Assembly (NCBI GenBank): GCA_028583685.1
Contig: JAMXIF010001194.1
Span: 2,251,559 to 2,315,558 of the forward strand
Direction: 5' to 3'
DNA: 64,000 nt
Origin: Petaurus breviceps papuanus
Taxonomy: Eukaryota > Chordata > Mammalia > Diprotodontia > Petauridae
How positions within the stretch are numbered: position 1 is the stretch's first letter; each line of letters opens with the position of its first letter. The translations under genes and the position numbers were made by a program. The notes beneath the pieces were generated by a model. That model was not told where the DNA came from and made no database searches. It saw only the letters and a list, made by a program, of their open reading frames with translations. Of the stretch, positions 21,090 to 30,882 are shown piece after piece.

Positions 21090-21348
21090 GTTGTTGTGGT
21101 TGTTGTGGTTGTGTTGTTTCAGTTGTGTCCAACTCTCTATGACACCACTTGGGCTTTTCTTAGCAAACACACTAGAGTAGTTTGCCATTTCCTTCTCCAG
21201 CTATTTTATAGATGAAGAAACTGAGACAATTGGAGTTAAGTGACTTGCCTAGGGTCACACAGCTATTAAGCATCTGAGGTCAGATTTGAACTCAGGTCCT
21301 CCTGACTCCAGGCCTGGCACTCTATCCACTGCATCACCCAGCTGCCCA
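21090..21348 (-). mobile_element. Mar1-type CORE-SINE
   Basis: GTT-rich tail, 'ccatttccttctccagctat', 'aggtcagatttgaactcagg' and the 5' end 'gcatcacccagctgccc'. Exact 12-bp target duplication 'tcaagaactcct' at 21078-21089 and 21349-21360. Confidence 0.92.
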
Positions 21349-21360
21349 TCAAGAACTCCT

Positions 21361-22049
21361 ATACACAATTACATCACAATTTCAGTCAAAAGGGAAAAAA
21401 GGACCTAGAACCGGAGGAGACTGTAGAGATCATTTAGACCACCTTTCTCATTTTATAGATAGGATGGGTGATCAGCCAATTGGAGGCCCATCCTTGAAGG
21501 AGATTTGCCTGTCGATGTTTAGTCCTCAGAGAACACTCACAGCTATTCTCTGCCTGCTTTCAATCCAACCATGTGGAGGTTTGGTGAGCCTACTTCCAGC
21601 CTTGAGTGAAGGAAGGGCTGATGATGTGTAGAGACAACGTTTTCAGGTTGGCTAAGAAGTCAGAAGACTTAGGATTCCAGAGTTATTGAATCAGAATTGA
21701 ATATGCAAACAAAAGGAGTGAAGGGCCCCTCCTTCAACCTTTTTGTTCTTTTCAAGAACTGCTATGTGAATACACTGAACTCCCCCACCCAGCCCTCCCG
21801 TGCCCACAAGCATAGGGTGACTCTGTTTCTTTGGTTGTATTCTTCCCTGATGTTAGATGAATGGATATTCTAAGAGAGGAGTGATACTTAAATCAGCAAT
21901 CTATCAGAGCCCTTAAAGGTCCCAGCAACAAATAGAATTGGTAGCAGAGGCCACCAGAGCATTAGTAGCTAATGAAAGAAGCCACAATGATGGAAGAGGT
22001 GGAAAAATAGCAGGGGTGTGATGGAGACAGCTCACCCCAGCTCTTGCGA
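21361..22049. other. Mostly unresolved sequence
   Basis: A short reversed MIR piece lies at about 21395-21470 ('cctttctcattttatagata'). The remainder shows nothing I recognise. Confidence 0.4.
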
Positions 22050-22182
22050 GCCATTTGCTAAATTTTCAGTGTGAGCATTTACATCTTAGGAATCAGCAAA
22101 TATGACAAATCAAGGCTTCGTTTATTGTTCTGGATTTATTTGTTGATTGTCTAGACTTAAGAAAGTGATGAAAAATGTTAAC
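22050..22182 (+). repeat. Family X dispersed repeat, copy 2
   Basis: Carries 'aaattttcagtgtgagcat' and 'gattgtctagacttaagaaa', as in copies 1 and 4; ends at 'gaaaaatgtta'. Confidence 0.65.
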
Positions 22183-22286
22183 GGAAGGAGAAGAGAAGAC
22201 AAAAACAACAAAGACAAAGAGGAAGCTGATGGTGAAGAAGGAGAAGAGAAAAGAAGAGGAGGAGGAGAAAGAGTAGTAGTAGTAGT

Positions 22287-22317
<31 letters not shown>

Positions 22318-22318
22318 T
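22183..22318 (+). repeat. Purine tract with (AGT)n and (AGC)n
   Basis: A GA-rich run leading into 'agtagtagtagtagtagcag' and back to agt units. Opposed open frames here are Ser/Thr/Pro-rich on one strand and Val/Ala-rich on the other. Confidence 0.9.
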
Positions 22319-22319
22319 C

Positions 22320-22642
22320 AATTGTGCATTCTAGAAAGGCATAGATTCTCATGGCCCAGCAGAGAGCTACACTTAGAGAGATTTTCAAAAAGACTCCACA
22401 AAGGGAGAAAAAAAAACTCAGGAGCCTTGAGGTATCCTTTGGCTCCATGTATTCTCTATTTTTATAAAGCTTGAGCCCACACTCCCCTCATAATTCATAT
22501 TTGCAAGAGGAGAGTGCACCCTAGTTTGAGGGGAATTTTTGGTAACTACTATTCTTGCCATTTCTTCTCAGTAAATTCCCCCTTTTTTACAAAGTTCAAT
22601 TCTAAAAGAAAAGATCTAATGATTAACTGATAATATGAAAAC
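22320..22642. other. Unresolved sequence
   Basis: No repeat or coding signal recognised. Confidence 0.4.
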
Positions 22643-22804
22643 TTTTTTTTTTTTGCCTTTTTGGAGGGCAATTGGGGTTAAGTAACTTGCCCAAGGTTAC
22701 ACGGCTAGTTTTTTTGTGTGGGTGTTGTGTCTGAGTCCAGAACCGAACTCAGGTCCTCCGACTCCAGGGCCGGAGCTCTTACTCACTGCACCACCTAGCC
22801 ACCC
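22643..22804 (-). mobile_element. Short marsupial SINE, variant B
   Basis: 'gcctttttggagggcaattg', 'cacggctagtttttttgtgt', 'gggtgttgtgtctgagtcca' and 'gcaccacctagccaccc'. Flanks 'aatatgaaaactttt' and 'aatataaactttta' look like a degraded target duplication. Confidence 0.85.
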
Positions 22805-22835
22805 AAAATATAAACTTTTAAGAAATGGTACTAGA

Positions 22836-22970
22836 GGGGCAGCTAGGCAGCACAGTGAATAGAGCACTGGCCCTAGAATCAGGAGGACATAAGTTCAACT
22901 CCAGCCTCAGATACTTGACACACTAGTTGTGTGACAACCCCAACTGCCTTGCCTTCCCCCCTCAAAAAAA
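22836..22970 (+). mobile_element. Short marsupial SINE
   Basis: 'ggggcagctaggcagcacag', 'agaatcaggaggacataagt' and 'ccttcccccctcaaaaaaa'. Exact 13-bp target duplication 'aaatggtactaga' at 22823-22835 and 22971-22983. The right copy is followed by a further 'aatggtacc' and an A-run, so a second slippage or insertion event is possible. Confidence 0.9.
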
Positions 22971-23104
22971 AAATGGTACTAGAAATGGTACCAAAAAAAA
23001 AAAAAAAGAGAGATACCACTGGAACTCTGAGGCAAGAAGTATCTCCCTGTTGGAGACCCAGCTTGCCAAAGCAAGCAGGAATTGGAAAAGTAGCCCAAAG
23101 GGCT

Positions 23105-23222
23105 ACATAGATGAGAAAACTGAGTCCCAGAAACAGCAATTGTTACTGCTTTTTACATTTGGAAAGTAGCAGAGCTGACAGTGTCTCATGTCAACTGCAA
23201 TACTTTCCACTACACCATGCAC
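23105..23222 (-). mobile_element. MIR CORE-SINE fragment (antisense)
   Basis: 'tagatgagaaaactgagtcc' and 'tttccactacaccatgcaca' are reversed MIR. Confidence 0.55.
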
Positions 23223-23354
23223 ATTGTTATAAAGTGCTACGATTATATGTATTTGTCTCTATGTGAATTACCTCTTGATAGTACTTGAACAAGAAAGCTA
23301 AGTTCTGTTGCCCTATTTAATAAATTCCAGGAAGACCTGGACTCAGGCACATAA

Positions 23355-23729
23355 TGTAGTACATTATCTTGATTAATGCGAGCAAGACCCAAGTAATAAT
23401 TTTAGAATGGACCCTTTATTAAAAATGCCATGTGGCTGATCAGCCACATGGCAGGCTGAGCCAGCACCACCCATGTCTCAGGTACAGCAATAGCAGTGGC
23501 AGCCATCAACAGCCCAGATCTGGGGCAGAACCTTAGCTTATAAAGGGGCCCTTACGTAAGCAGTGATTGGTCAGTACACACCTTGAAAGTCCCACCTGAC
23601 CCAGAAGCCTGCCCACTTCTATGCAGGTGAGATGACTGGGGAAAGGGCAGAGACCCAGTGGGGGATGGAGGCGCTGACCTGGCAGTCTGCTCACTTCCCT
23701 GAGGGTGGGGGATGGGAAAGCCAGGCACA
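23355..23729 (-). mobile_element. Solo LTR fossil, about 375 bp
   Basis: Read on the minus strand it starts TG and ends CA, has a CCAAT motif near 23557, a TATA-like box at 23538-23545 and an AATAAA signal at 23414-23420. Flanks 'ataa' and 'acaa' fit a 4-bp target duplication with one mismatch, so an ERV1-like group is possible. A 28-nt perfect palindrome at 23426-23453 sits just 5' of the AATAAA on the minus strand. No internal retroviral region is seen. Confidence 0.6.
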
Positions 23730-23734
23730 ACAAT

Positions 23735-23892
23735 ACTGGCTATGTGACCCTGGGCAATTCACTTAACCTCTCAGTGTTTTAGGCAACTCTTTAAACCTCT
23801 AAATTGTAGAGAGGGTTGACCTGCATTTGCAGAGAGAGTTTCATCTCCTGGGAGTTCCTTATACTCATGAAATAAGTCCAGTCCCTTTCCCT
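23735..23892 (+). mobile_element. MIR3-type CORE-SINE
   Basis: 'ggctatgtgaccctgggcaa', 'acctctcagtgttttaggca', 'tctaaattgtagagagggtt' and 'ctgggagttccttatactca' in order; the clearest MIR3 copy in the window. Confidence 0.8.
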
Positions 23893-23990
23893 ATCTCACT
23901 TAATCGATTAGGTTACTGGGACACAGAAAAACTCAGTAACCTCTTGAGGTCACATAGCAGACCTGGGGTCAGACCTCTTGACCCTGCCCT
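23893..23990 (-). mobile_element. MIR CORE-SINE fragment (antisense)
   Basis: 'ctgggacacagaaaaactca' and 'cttgaggtcacatagcagac' are reversed MIR. A short GA repeat follows at 24003-24030. Confidence 0.5.
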
Positions 23991-24030
23991 GCCTTTTTAG
24001 TTAAAAAAAGAGAGAGAGAGAAGAGAGCCA

Positions 24031-24362
24031 AGAATGAAAAGCATTAAGCTCCATAGCTTCCCTCTAGCATCAAAGACGTTTTGAGCCTCTCTTTATTTAG
24101 AACTATTTTCCTGTGCTCCATTAGGAGGGTTGAATGTAATCAATAGCCTGGGTTTCTAGGAGCCAAGGTGGAAACTGCCACCAGGTCTCTCTGCTGATAA
24201 GAAAGAACATGTGTTTCAAAGATCCTGGTTCTAGGAAGTGTTTAGCCTTACCAGTAAGCTTCAGCAGACAAAGGTATTGATCGGGCTGTGAATCACTCTG
24301 GGATTCTGAGAAACTTTTTCTAGATCTTCTGTTCCAATGGGTCAGTTTTCCAGAAGCAGAGA
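24031..24362. other. Unresolved sequence
   Basis: No family recognised. A minus-strand open frame of 86 codons shows no domain. Confidence 0.4.
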
Positions 24363-24525
24363 GATTCAATTCAATAAACACTTATTAAGTACCTTCTGTG
24401 TGCAAGATCTGGTGCTAATTGCTGAAAATACCAAGACAGATGCAACATAGCCCCTGCTCTCAAGGAGTTTCTAATGCTAATGGAAGTAGAGAGGGGAAGG
24501 ACAAATACACAAAGAACCATGATAG
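24363..24525 (-). mobile_element. L2 LINE relic (antisense)
   Basis: 'ttcaattcaataaacactta', 'ccttctgtgtgcaagatctg' and 'gcccctgctctcaaggagtt' in order. Confidence 0.6.
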
Positions 24526-24529
24526 AAAC

Positions 24530-25052
24530 CAGCTTCTGCGCAGCTCTCCAAATACCTGCCTGGGCACACAGGTCTGATCATGTCATTACACTGCCAAAGG
24601 AGCACACTGTTGTTGATTCCAGGATAAAACGCAAACTCCTCAGCTTAAAGCTTAAATGCTCCATAGCCTGGCGCCAGTCTTTTGAAAATTATTCCATATT
24701 ACTCCCCTCCACAAACTGAACAGTTCAGCCAAACTGGCCTGTTTGCTATTCACCCAAATAAACATTCCCTCTCTCACCTTCATCCTTTTGCCAGGCCTGT
24801 TTCATGTGCCTAGAACGCTTTCTTTCCTCCTTCTACCTCTTAGAATCATTAGCCTCTCAGATCCTTGGAAGTCACCTCCTACAGGAAGTCTTCCTCCTCA
24901 GCTTTACACATTTTACCAAATTCACTGATCTATAGAAATGCTACAGAAGAATGGAAGTCATTTGCTTACCCTTTTGTCTCTGTATTCTTATTGCTTAAGC
25001 ACAAGGCCTTCCATCCACTGAGGACTTAACAAATGTTCTTTGAATGAAACTC
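24530..25052 (+). mobile_element. L2 LINE relic, long 3' half
   Basis: 'caggtctgatcatgtcatta', 'gataaaacgcaaactcctca', 'tttgccaggcctgtttcatg', 'gtcacctcctacaggaagtc' and the terminus 'acaaatgttctttgaatgaa'. This is the best sense-strand L2 in the window. Confidence 0.8.
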
Positions 25053-25134
25053 ATTGGAAAAATCCCCACAAAGTTCTGGGAGAAAGCAGAAGGCTCCAGG
25101 ATAGAGTCTCTTCAATCATTCCACACTGTGGGGA

Positions 25135-25350
25135 TAAGGAGGCAGCATGGTATTGTGGGAAGAAACACGGTGGACTGATAGTCAAGAGAGAAAACTGGGT
25201 TTTAATCCCAGCTCTGTCTCTACCTTGCTATGTGACCTTGGGTGAGTCATTCCCTCTCTCTGGACATCAATTATTCTTCTATGAGGTAGGGGGGTTTAGG
25301 CTAAATGTTTTCTAAGTTCCCTTCTAGGTCTAACAATTTAGTGTTCTTTC
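25135..25350 (+). mobile_element. MIR CORE-SINE
   Basis: 'gaggcagcatggtattgtgg', 'tgctatgtgaccttgggtga' and 'aagttcccttctaggtctaa' in order. Confidence 0.75.
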
Positions 25351-26469
25351 CTTTCCTGAGACTTACTCACCAGTTCCTTCTTTATGCTGAGGTGTTAGCC
25401 CTCTCCATAAAGAATATCCAGCATTCTTTTCTTATGGGGGTAGCCTACCCCAGGACACTAAGGAAAAAACTTCCATAAGAGGAACTTTCAGTAGCAGGAA
25501 GTGTCATCAAGCAGCAGGCCACCACTTCCTGTATTGGAGGAATCCTTTTGGATCCTCCTTGATGGCCATGCTCAGGACATCTGCCCCCTCAATTCTTCTG
25601 CAGCCATTGTTACAAAAGTTACCCAGTATTGGGCAAGAACTGCCACACCTCTGCCACCACCTGTCACTTCAGTCCCTGGGAGGAGTAGGCTCACATTTTT
25701 GCTCCCACTGAGTTCAGCTCCAAATGCTATATAACCAACAGGAGAGTCTGGGCTTTTGCTCTAGAAGTGACATGTCAAGCACCTGCTTCACCTGCTGCCT
25801 CACCTTACCCAGACTCCCACAAATCCAAGCAAGGACGCCAGCTCCTAGATTTCTGGCATTTATTTTTCAAAATAAATGAGATTATAGCCATCTCTAGTAC
25901 TCCTTCAGCTAAAAGCAGGAAAAAATAAATACAAGAGACAAGCAATATTAGGGGCATGGATAGATTCATGGGCCACCCGGCAGCAGCCCTGCTGGAGAGA
26001 TAAAGATCTGAGGCCTCTCTCCCCACCTGAAGGCTTTGCTTCCTCACTCCAGTACAGCCAGGCAGGAAAGAGACTACATTTGATTGGTTAATGCTTTTTA
26101 AATGCACTCCAGTTCTGGCTGAGCAACCAATCAAAAGTCCTTCTCTTCACCTCATGGTGATCAGACCAGAACCAATTACACAATGTCTATACATTCTCCA
26201 AAGTCCACATGGAGACAAATCCCAAGCACACTGCACATACTTATGAAGAATAGGTTCCCCAGACAGATACAACCCTACCCCCAGAATTAGTGCCTTTAAA
26301 CACAGGAAGAAAGATAATCAAAGTATCCCAATACCCTGGGTTATTCTAAAATAAAACAGTGGGGCATTACTATTTCTGTTCCCATTTCTTGGCTGTTTGG
26401 GTGATTATTGCTCCTCTTGGGCATAATTCTTTATCTGTTCTTAATATTTCAATGCTTTTAGAGATCCAT
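25351..26469. other. Unresolved sequence
   Basis: No family assigned. CCAAT-type motifs at about 26078 and 26124 and AT-rich signal-like strings near 25866 would fit a decayed LTR, but no ends can be drawn. Confidence 0.35.
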
Positions 26470-26552
26470 GATCTTGAAACCCACTACTTCTGGTCTTCAC
26501 CCTCTCCAATTCTATCTTCTACACAGGTTTCAAAGTGATATTCCTAGCAATA
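26470..26552 (+). mobile_element. L2 LINE relic, left part
   Basis: 'ttctacacaggtttcaaagt' and 'gatattcctagcaatacc' are L2 body. It continues at 30391 on the other side of the HAL1-like insertion. Confidence 0.55.
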
Positions 26553-26891
26553 CCATATAACTCTTTTTAAATTAATTTATTTTACACTTAAATACACAAA
26601 AAGAAAAGAAAATAAACCTATTATAAACTTAAATACTAAAACTTAAGCACAAAATATGAAAAAAGCATTGCCACATGAACAGCAAAACATAAGAGAAAAT
26701 TCAAAAGGCAGCAATAAATTTCCATTTCAAGAAAGCCTATATTATAAATACTATGCCTTGTGTTCCAAGCTGTCCATCTTTTCTTTCCTTCCTTGTAAAT
26801 TTTCTTTTGTTCTCTGCTATGAACTTTTTACTTTGTTCTTTTTCTCCCCTCTTCCTTCCTCCTCCTCCGCCAAGAAGGCTACAACTAAGCA

Positions 26892-27050
26892 CGAATATAT
26901 ACATACCTACACACAATACAACTGCACAAGTGTGTATGCATGTGTATATATACATACATATATGCAAACATATACACATTCACTTATATACACATACATA
27001 TACTTAGATATCTCTAATCATACTCATATATAGACATATACATCTATGTA
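26892..27050 (+). repeat. Degenerate (ATAC)n / (TATG)n simple sequence
   Basis: 'gtatatatacatacatatat' and 'cacttatatacacatacata' within the 3' part of the HAL1-like element. Confidence 0.75.
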
Positions 27051-27807
27051 AGACCATATTAAACTTGTTTGGCCTCTATTTCTCTGAGGGTAGATAACAT
27101 CTCCCTTTATAAGTCCAAGTCTTTCCATGTTTTTCTAAGTCCACCAACTCATCATTTCCTACACCACAGCAATATTCCAACCTTATACTGTCCAGTTATT
27201 TTAAATAGTCTAAGACAATACTGATTAGTATGACTGACATACAGTGTAGTTTACCTATTTTTCTCTTTTGATTAAATCTATTTCAACTTTAACTTTGAGA
27301 TCATGATTACTGCCACTGTTTTTTTCTAATAAATTCTACTCCTGATCTTAATTTTATCTTTGTATCTCTTATTTCCTATCCCTCCTGACTCCTCTACTTT
27401 ACTTCTACCTGCTACCTTGCCCTCCTATTACCTAACCTACTCCTACCCTGCACATATTCTTCCCTTATCTTTTTCCCTGCCACTTTTTCCCCTTACCTTC
27501 TTATTTCTATCTGACTTTAGAAGACTTTTATAGCCTTCCAATATATATGTTATTCCCTCTTTACCCCATTCCCATTAATCTAGATACCCTTCTATACCCC
27601 ACTTATCCTACTCCCTCACCCTTTTATTTCTTTATCAATTTAGAGAAGACTTTTACTTCCTTCAAACTATGTATATCATTCTCTAACCCAGATCTGATGT
27701 GAGTAGGGTTCCCTCTAAAAATCCCTCCCTTATCTTCTCCCCCCCTCCCTATTCCCTTAGCTTTTTGTTTCTTTCTGGATTTTGAAGACTTTTATACCTT
27801 TCCATAC

Positions 27808-27930
27808 AGATAGATACATAGATAGATATAGATATAGATACAGATATAGATACAGATAGATATAGATGTAGATATAGGTACAGGTATAGATATAAATGAT
27901 ATAGATATAGATATAGATATAGATATAGAT
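27808..27930 (+). repeat. Hexanucleotide microsatellite (GATATA)n
   Basis: 'gatatagatatagatacaga' and similar units over 120 bp inside the HAL1-like 3' UTR. The minus strand reads as a Tyr/Ile-rich open frame with no meaning. Confidence 0.9.
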
Positions 27931-28606
27931 TATTCCCTCTTTAACCCATTCCGGAAGAAAGTAGGGTTCCAGAATTACCAGTACCAGCCCTCCTCCTCCT
28001 CCATCTAATTCCTCTGTGTCAGTTCTTCCTCTCATACATCACTTGCATAAGATAATTACTCTTTTTAGCTTTTCCTAAATGATTTTACTTTTTAGAATCA
28101 CATCTTACTCAGGTCTACCCCAATCTTTCTTTTGAATTATTCAATTACTAATAACAATCTTAGACATACTTTTTTTACATTTCCTCATATAAAAAGTAAA
28201 CAGTATGTCCTTACTGAGTCCCTTGTAATTAGTCTTTGATGTGTACCTTATATTTCTCTTGGATCTTGTATGTCAAACTTTCTATTAAGTTCAGGTTTCT
28301 TTGCAACAAAATCCTGAAAGTCTGGCAATCCATTGAATAGCCATTTTTTTTTTCATTCAGGATTATGCTTATATGATATCTTTGGCCACAACCCCAGTTC
28401 TTTTGCTCTTCAATATATAATGTTCCAAGACCTGAAGTCTTTTAATGTCACTGCTACTAGGTCTTGTGTGATTCTAATTGTGGCTCCACCATATTTGAAT
28501 TGCTTTTTTCTTCTTACTGGTAATATTTTCTCCTTGAGCCAAGGGATTCAGAATTTAACTATGATATTCCTATAGGTTTTCTTTATAGGATCTCTTTCAG
28601 GTGGCA

Positions 28607-29150
28607 TGTAATGGGAATGTGAATTTAAGATCTTCCCTGCCCCTAGGCCCTTTGATAGGCTTAAGTGCATCTGGAGCCTGTGGTGGGAGGTTTGTTTTTC
28701 AGGAGATATTTTGTGATTGGGCAGTGGGTCAAGAGGGTTGTTACATTCTCTGAGTCTGGAGAAGGTTATATAAACCCTGATGTGAGGCTTTGTTTTGGGG
28801 CTCACTTTGAGAAGTGTTGTGTGATTTGACCAGATGATACTCTGGGCAGCCGATGAGCCCCCCGGCTTTGAAAACCCAGATGTTGATGCTTCCCTCTCTC
28901 GTAACTGTGACTAGGTATGGATGTAATGGTTGGACAATTGGAGGCCTGTCTGCTTGAAATGTTTCTGTCTTCTTGTAACTTCTGTCTGTATACTATGAAG
29001 TTCAGGGTGCTGACTTTTTCCCCTGAACTAGGTAAATGATATGTTTGATTGATTAAAGCAAGATTGTTAACCCATTTTGAGTTGCCTTCCTTTAGAAAAG
29101 CAGATCTAGAAACCTGTGTTGGCAGCCACCCTGGGGTGCTTGCTCCTTCA
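28607..29150 (+). mobile_element. Solo LTR fossil (family shared with 52505), 544 bp
   Basis: Starts 'tgtaatgggaatgtgaattt' and ends 'gcttgctccttca'. TATA-like box at 28765-28776 and a polyadenylation-type signal at 29052-29057. Flanks 'tggca' and 'tggtg' are compatible with a decayed 5-bp target duplication. It aligns along its whole length with the reverse copy at 52505-53045. Inserted in the HAL1-like element, so younger than it. No internal viral region. Confidence 0.8.
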
Positions 29151-30390
29151 TGGTGATAGGTGGATTTTTTTCTATTTCTACTTCTCCCTCTTGTTGTAAT
29201 GCTTCAGGTCACTTTTATTTAATTATTTCTTATATTATTGTATCAGGATTCTTTTTTATTATTATTATAGCTTCCAGGGAGTTGGATTATTCTTATGTTT
29301 TTTCTTCTTGATCTGTTCTCCAGATCAGTTGTTTATAAGCCATTAACACATATATAAGCCATTTCACATTCTCTTTTATTTTTTCATTCTTTATATTTTG
29401 TTTTATTATTTCTTGGTCATTTATAACTTCACTGACTTCCCCTTGTCCAATTCTAATTTTCAAGAGGTTGTTGTCTTCCTTAAGATTCTTGATCCTCCTT
29501 TCCAGTTAATTGACTTTCTTTTCATAATCTTCTTGTTTTTCTTGGATTGTTCTTTTCTTGAAAAATTTTTCCTCAATCACTCTCATTTGATTTTTAAAGT
29601 CCCTTAAGTTCTTCTATGAATTCTTTTGGGGCAGGTGACCATTTGATGTTACTCTTTGGGGTGAGAGAGGCTTTTTCTTTTTTGCCTCATTATCCTCCTC
29701 TGAAGATGAACTCTGGTCTTCTCTATTGCCATAGTGACTTTTCTATAGTTGTGTTCTTTCTCCTTTGCCAGCTCTTTTTTTTAAATTTGTAGCAGTTTCT
29801 TATTGTGATCACTTCTAGTCTTAGGGTCCTAGGATATGAGGATGGTGCCTCTGGCCTCAGATCCTCCTCTAGCCTCCCTTTGGCCTGAAACTGAAACTAA
29901 GAATTTCCCCTCAGCCCACAGCACCCCACTTCACTGCTTCTGCACTCACCAGGAGTAGGCTGGTTCCTCCTTACCCAGGGCTTCATCTTCACAGCACAGC
30001 TGGGTCTGGCATCCCTTATCAGCAAAGGTTCCCTCAACCTTCCCTCACTCAGATGCTTGACTCCCCACCTTGTCCAGGAAGGAAAATGTGGCTGAGGCCA
30101 AGGCTACCTCCCAGCCTAGCTAGCCCCAGGGCTCACAGCTTACTGTTTCAGTGGAACTAGACTGGAGGTATTTACACTTCATAAGGACCAAACCTCAGTC
30201 CTGAGAGTTTTCTTCAGATCTTCTCCAGTTGTCCCAGGAGGACACTGTTCTGCCCCAACTCTTATTTCTTTTTATCACTCTGTGTTTTGTGTGAGGTGCT
30301 ATTTTGTCTTGTTTGTGGAGGAAATCTGGAGAACTTGGCATTTCTGACCTACTCCACCATCTTCCTAGAATCTCCTGCCATGTAACTCTT

Positions 30391-30650
30391 CTACTACAGA
30401 GGCCTCATTGACTCCCTATTGCCTTTAGGCTAGATTATAAAACACTCTGTTTGGTAGTTAAAGGCCTTTATAATATGACTCCAGATTACCTTTCCAGGAT
30501 GAAAACTACTGCATCACCAGGGGAATACTCCAAGACTCCCTCCAACAAAACAGATCACAATTCATCCATGTCTTCTCCTACTGTGCCACTCTTGTCCGCC
30601 TATAAATTTGCCACAGGGGGTCTACCCAGGGACATGCTGAGAGCAGCTTG
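30391..30650 (+). mobile_element. L2 LINE relic, right part
   Basis: 'ctcattgactccctattgcc', 'taggctagattataaaacac' and 'gactccagattacctttcca' continue the L2 from 26552 across the HAL1-like insertion. Confidence 0.65.
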
Positions 30651-30654
30651 AACC

Positions 30655-30882
30655 TTGCTCTCTCAAATCCATTGTTAAATTTTCAGTGTGAGCATTGACA
30701 CCTTGAAGATCTGCTATAAATTAGAGCTTGTTTTGTTTTGTTGATGGTCTAACATTTTTTTAAAAATGGAGAAAATTTTAATAATGCAGATTAAACTCCA
30801 AAGTGTGTCAGAGTACCTTTTGCTTTGTTTTGGGTTTTTGTTTTTGAAGGCCCAGTTAGTAAATATTTACCAGTTTAGGCCT
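30655..30882 (+). repeat. Family X dispersed repeat, copy 3
   Basis: 'aaattttcagtgtgagcatt', then 'ttaataatgcagattaaact' and 'gtaaatatttaccag', parallel to copy 1 to the right end. The middle 'gatggtctaac' is more decayed. Confidence 0.6.

Larger units (their letters stand above)
26566..30377 (-). mobile_element. HAL1-like (half-L1) element, ORF1 only
   Basis: Read on the minus strand: a 5' end at 30377 beginning with the 'aagatggtggagtagg' motif, a GC-richer 5' UTR to about 29770, the ORF1 coiled-coil region (about 29700-29170), the ORF1 RNA-binding part including residues 'PPERDP' near 28590, the ORF1 end near 28230, then directly a 3' UTR (27100-28100) with L1 3' UTR motifs near 27120. 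No reverse-transcriptase region is visible. Target duplication 'ccatgtaactctt' / 'ccatataactctt' at 30378-30390 and 26553-26565. An LTR (28607-29150) is inserted in ORF1. ORF1 itself is interrupted by stops. ORF1-only L1 derivatives are known as HAL1 and depend on L1 for mobility; an internal deletion of a full L1 is the alternative. Confidence 0.75.

Noticed and set aside
27808-27930. Regular 6-bp spaced array as a CRISPR-like structure
   Set aside because: It is a hexanucleotide microsatellite with no spacers, in a vertebrate genome.
28548-28805. Minus-strand 85-codon open frame as a gene
   Set aside because: It spans the boundary between an LTR fossil and the HAL1-like element, so it is an accident of insertion.
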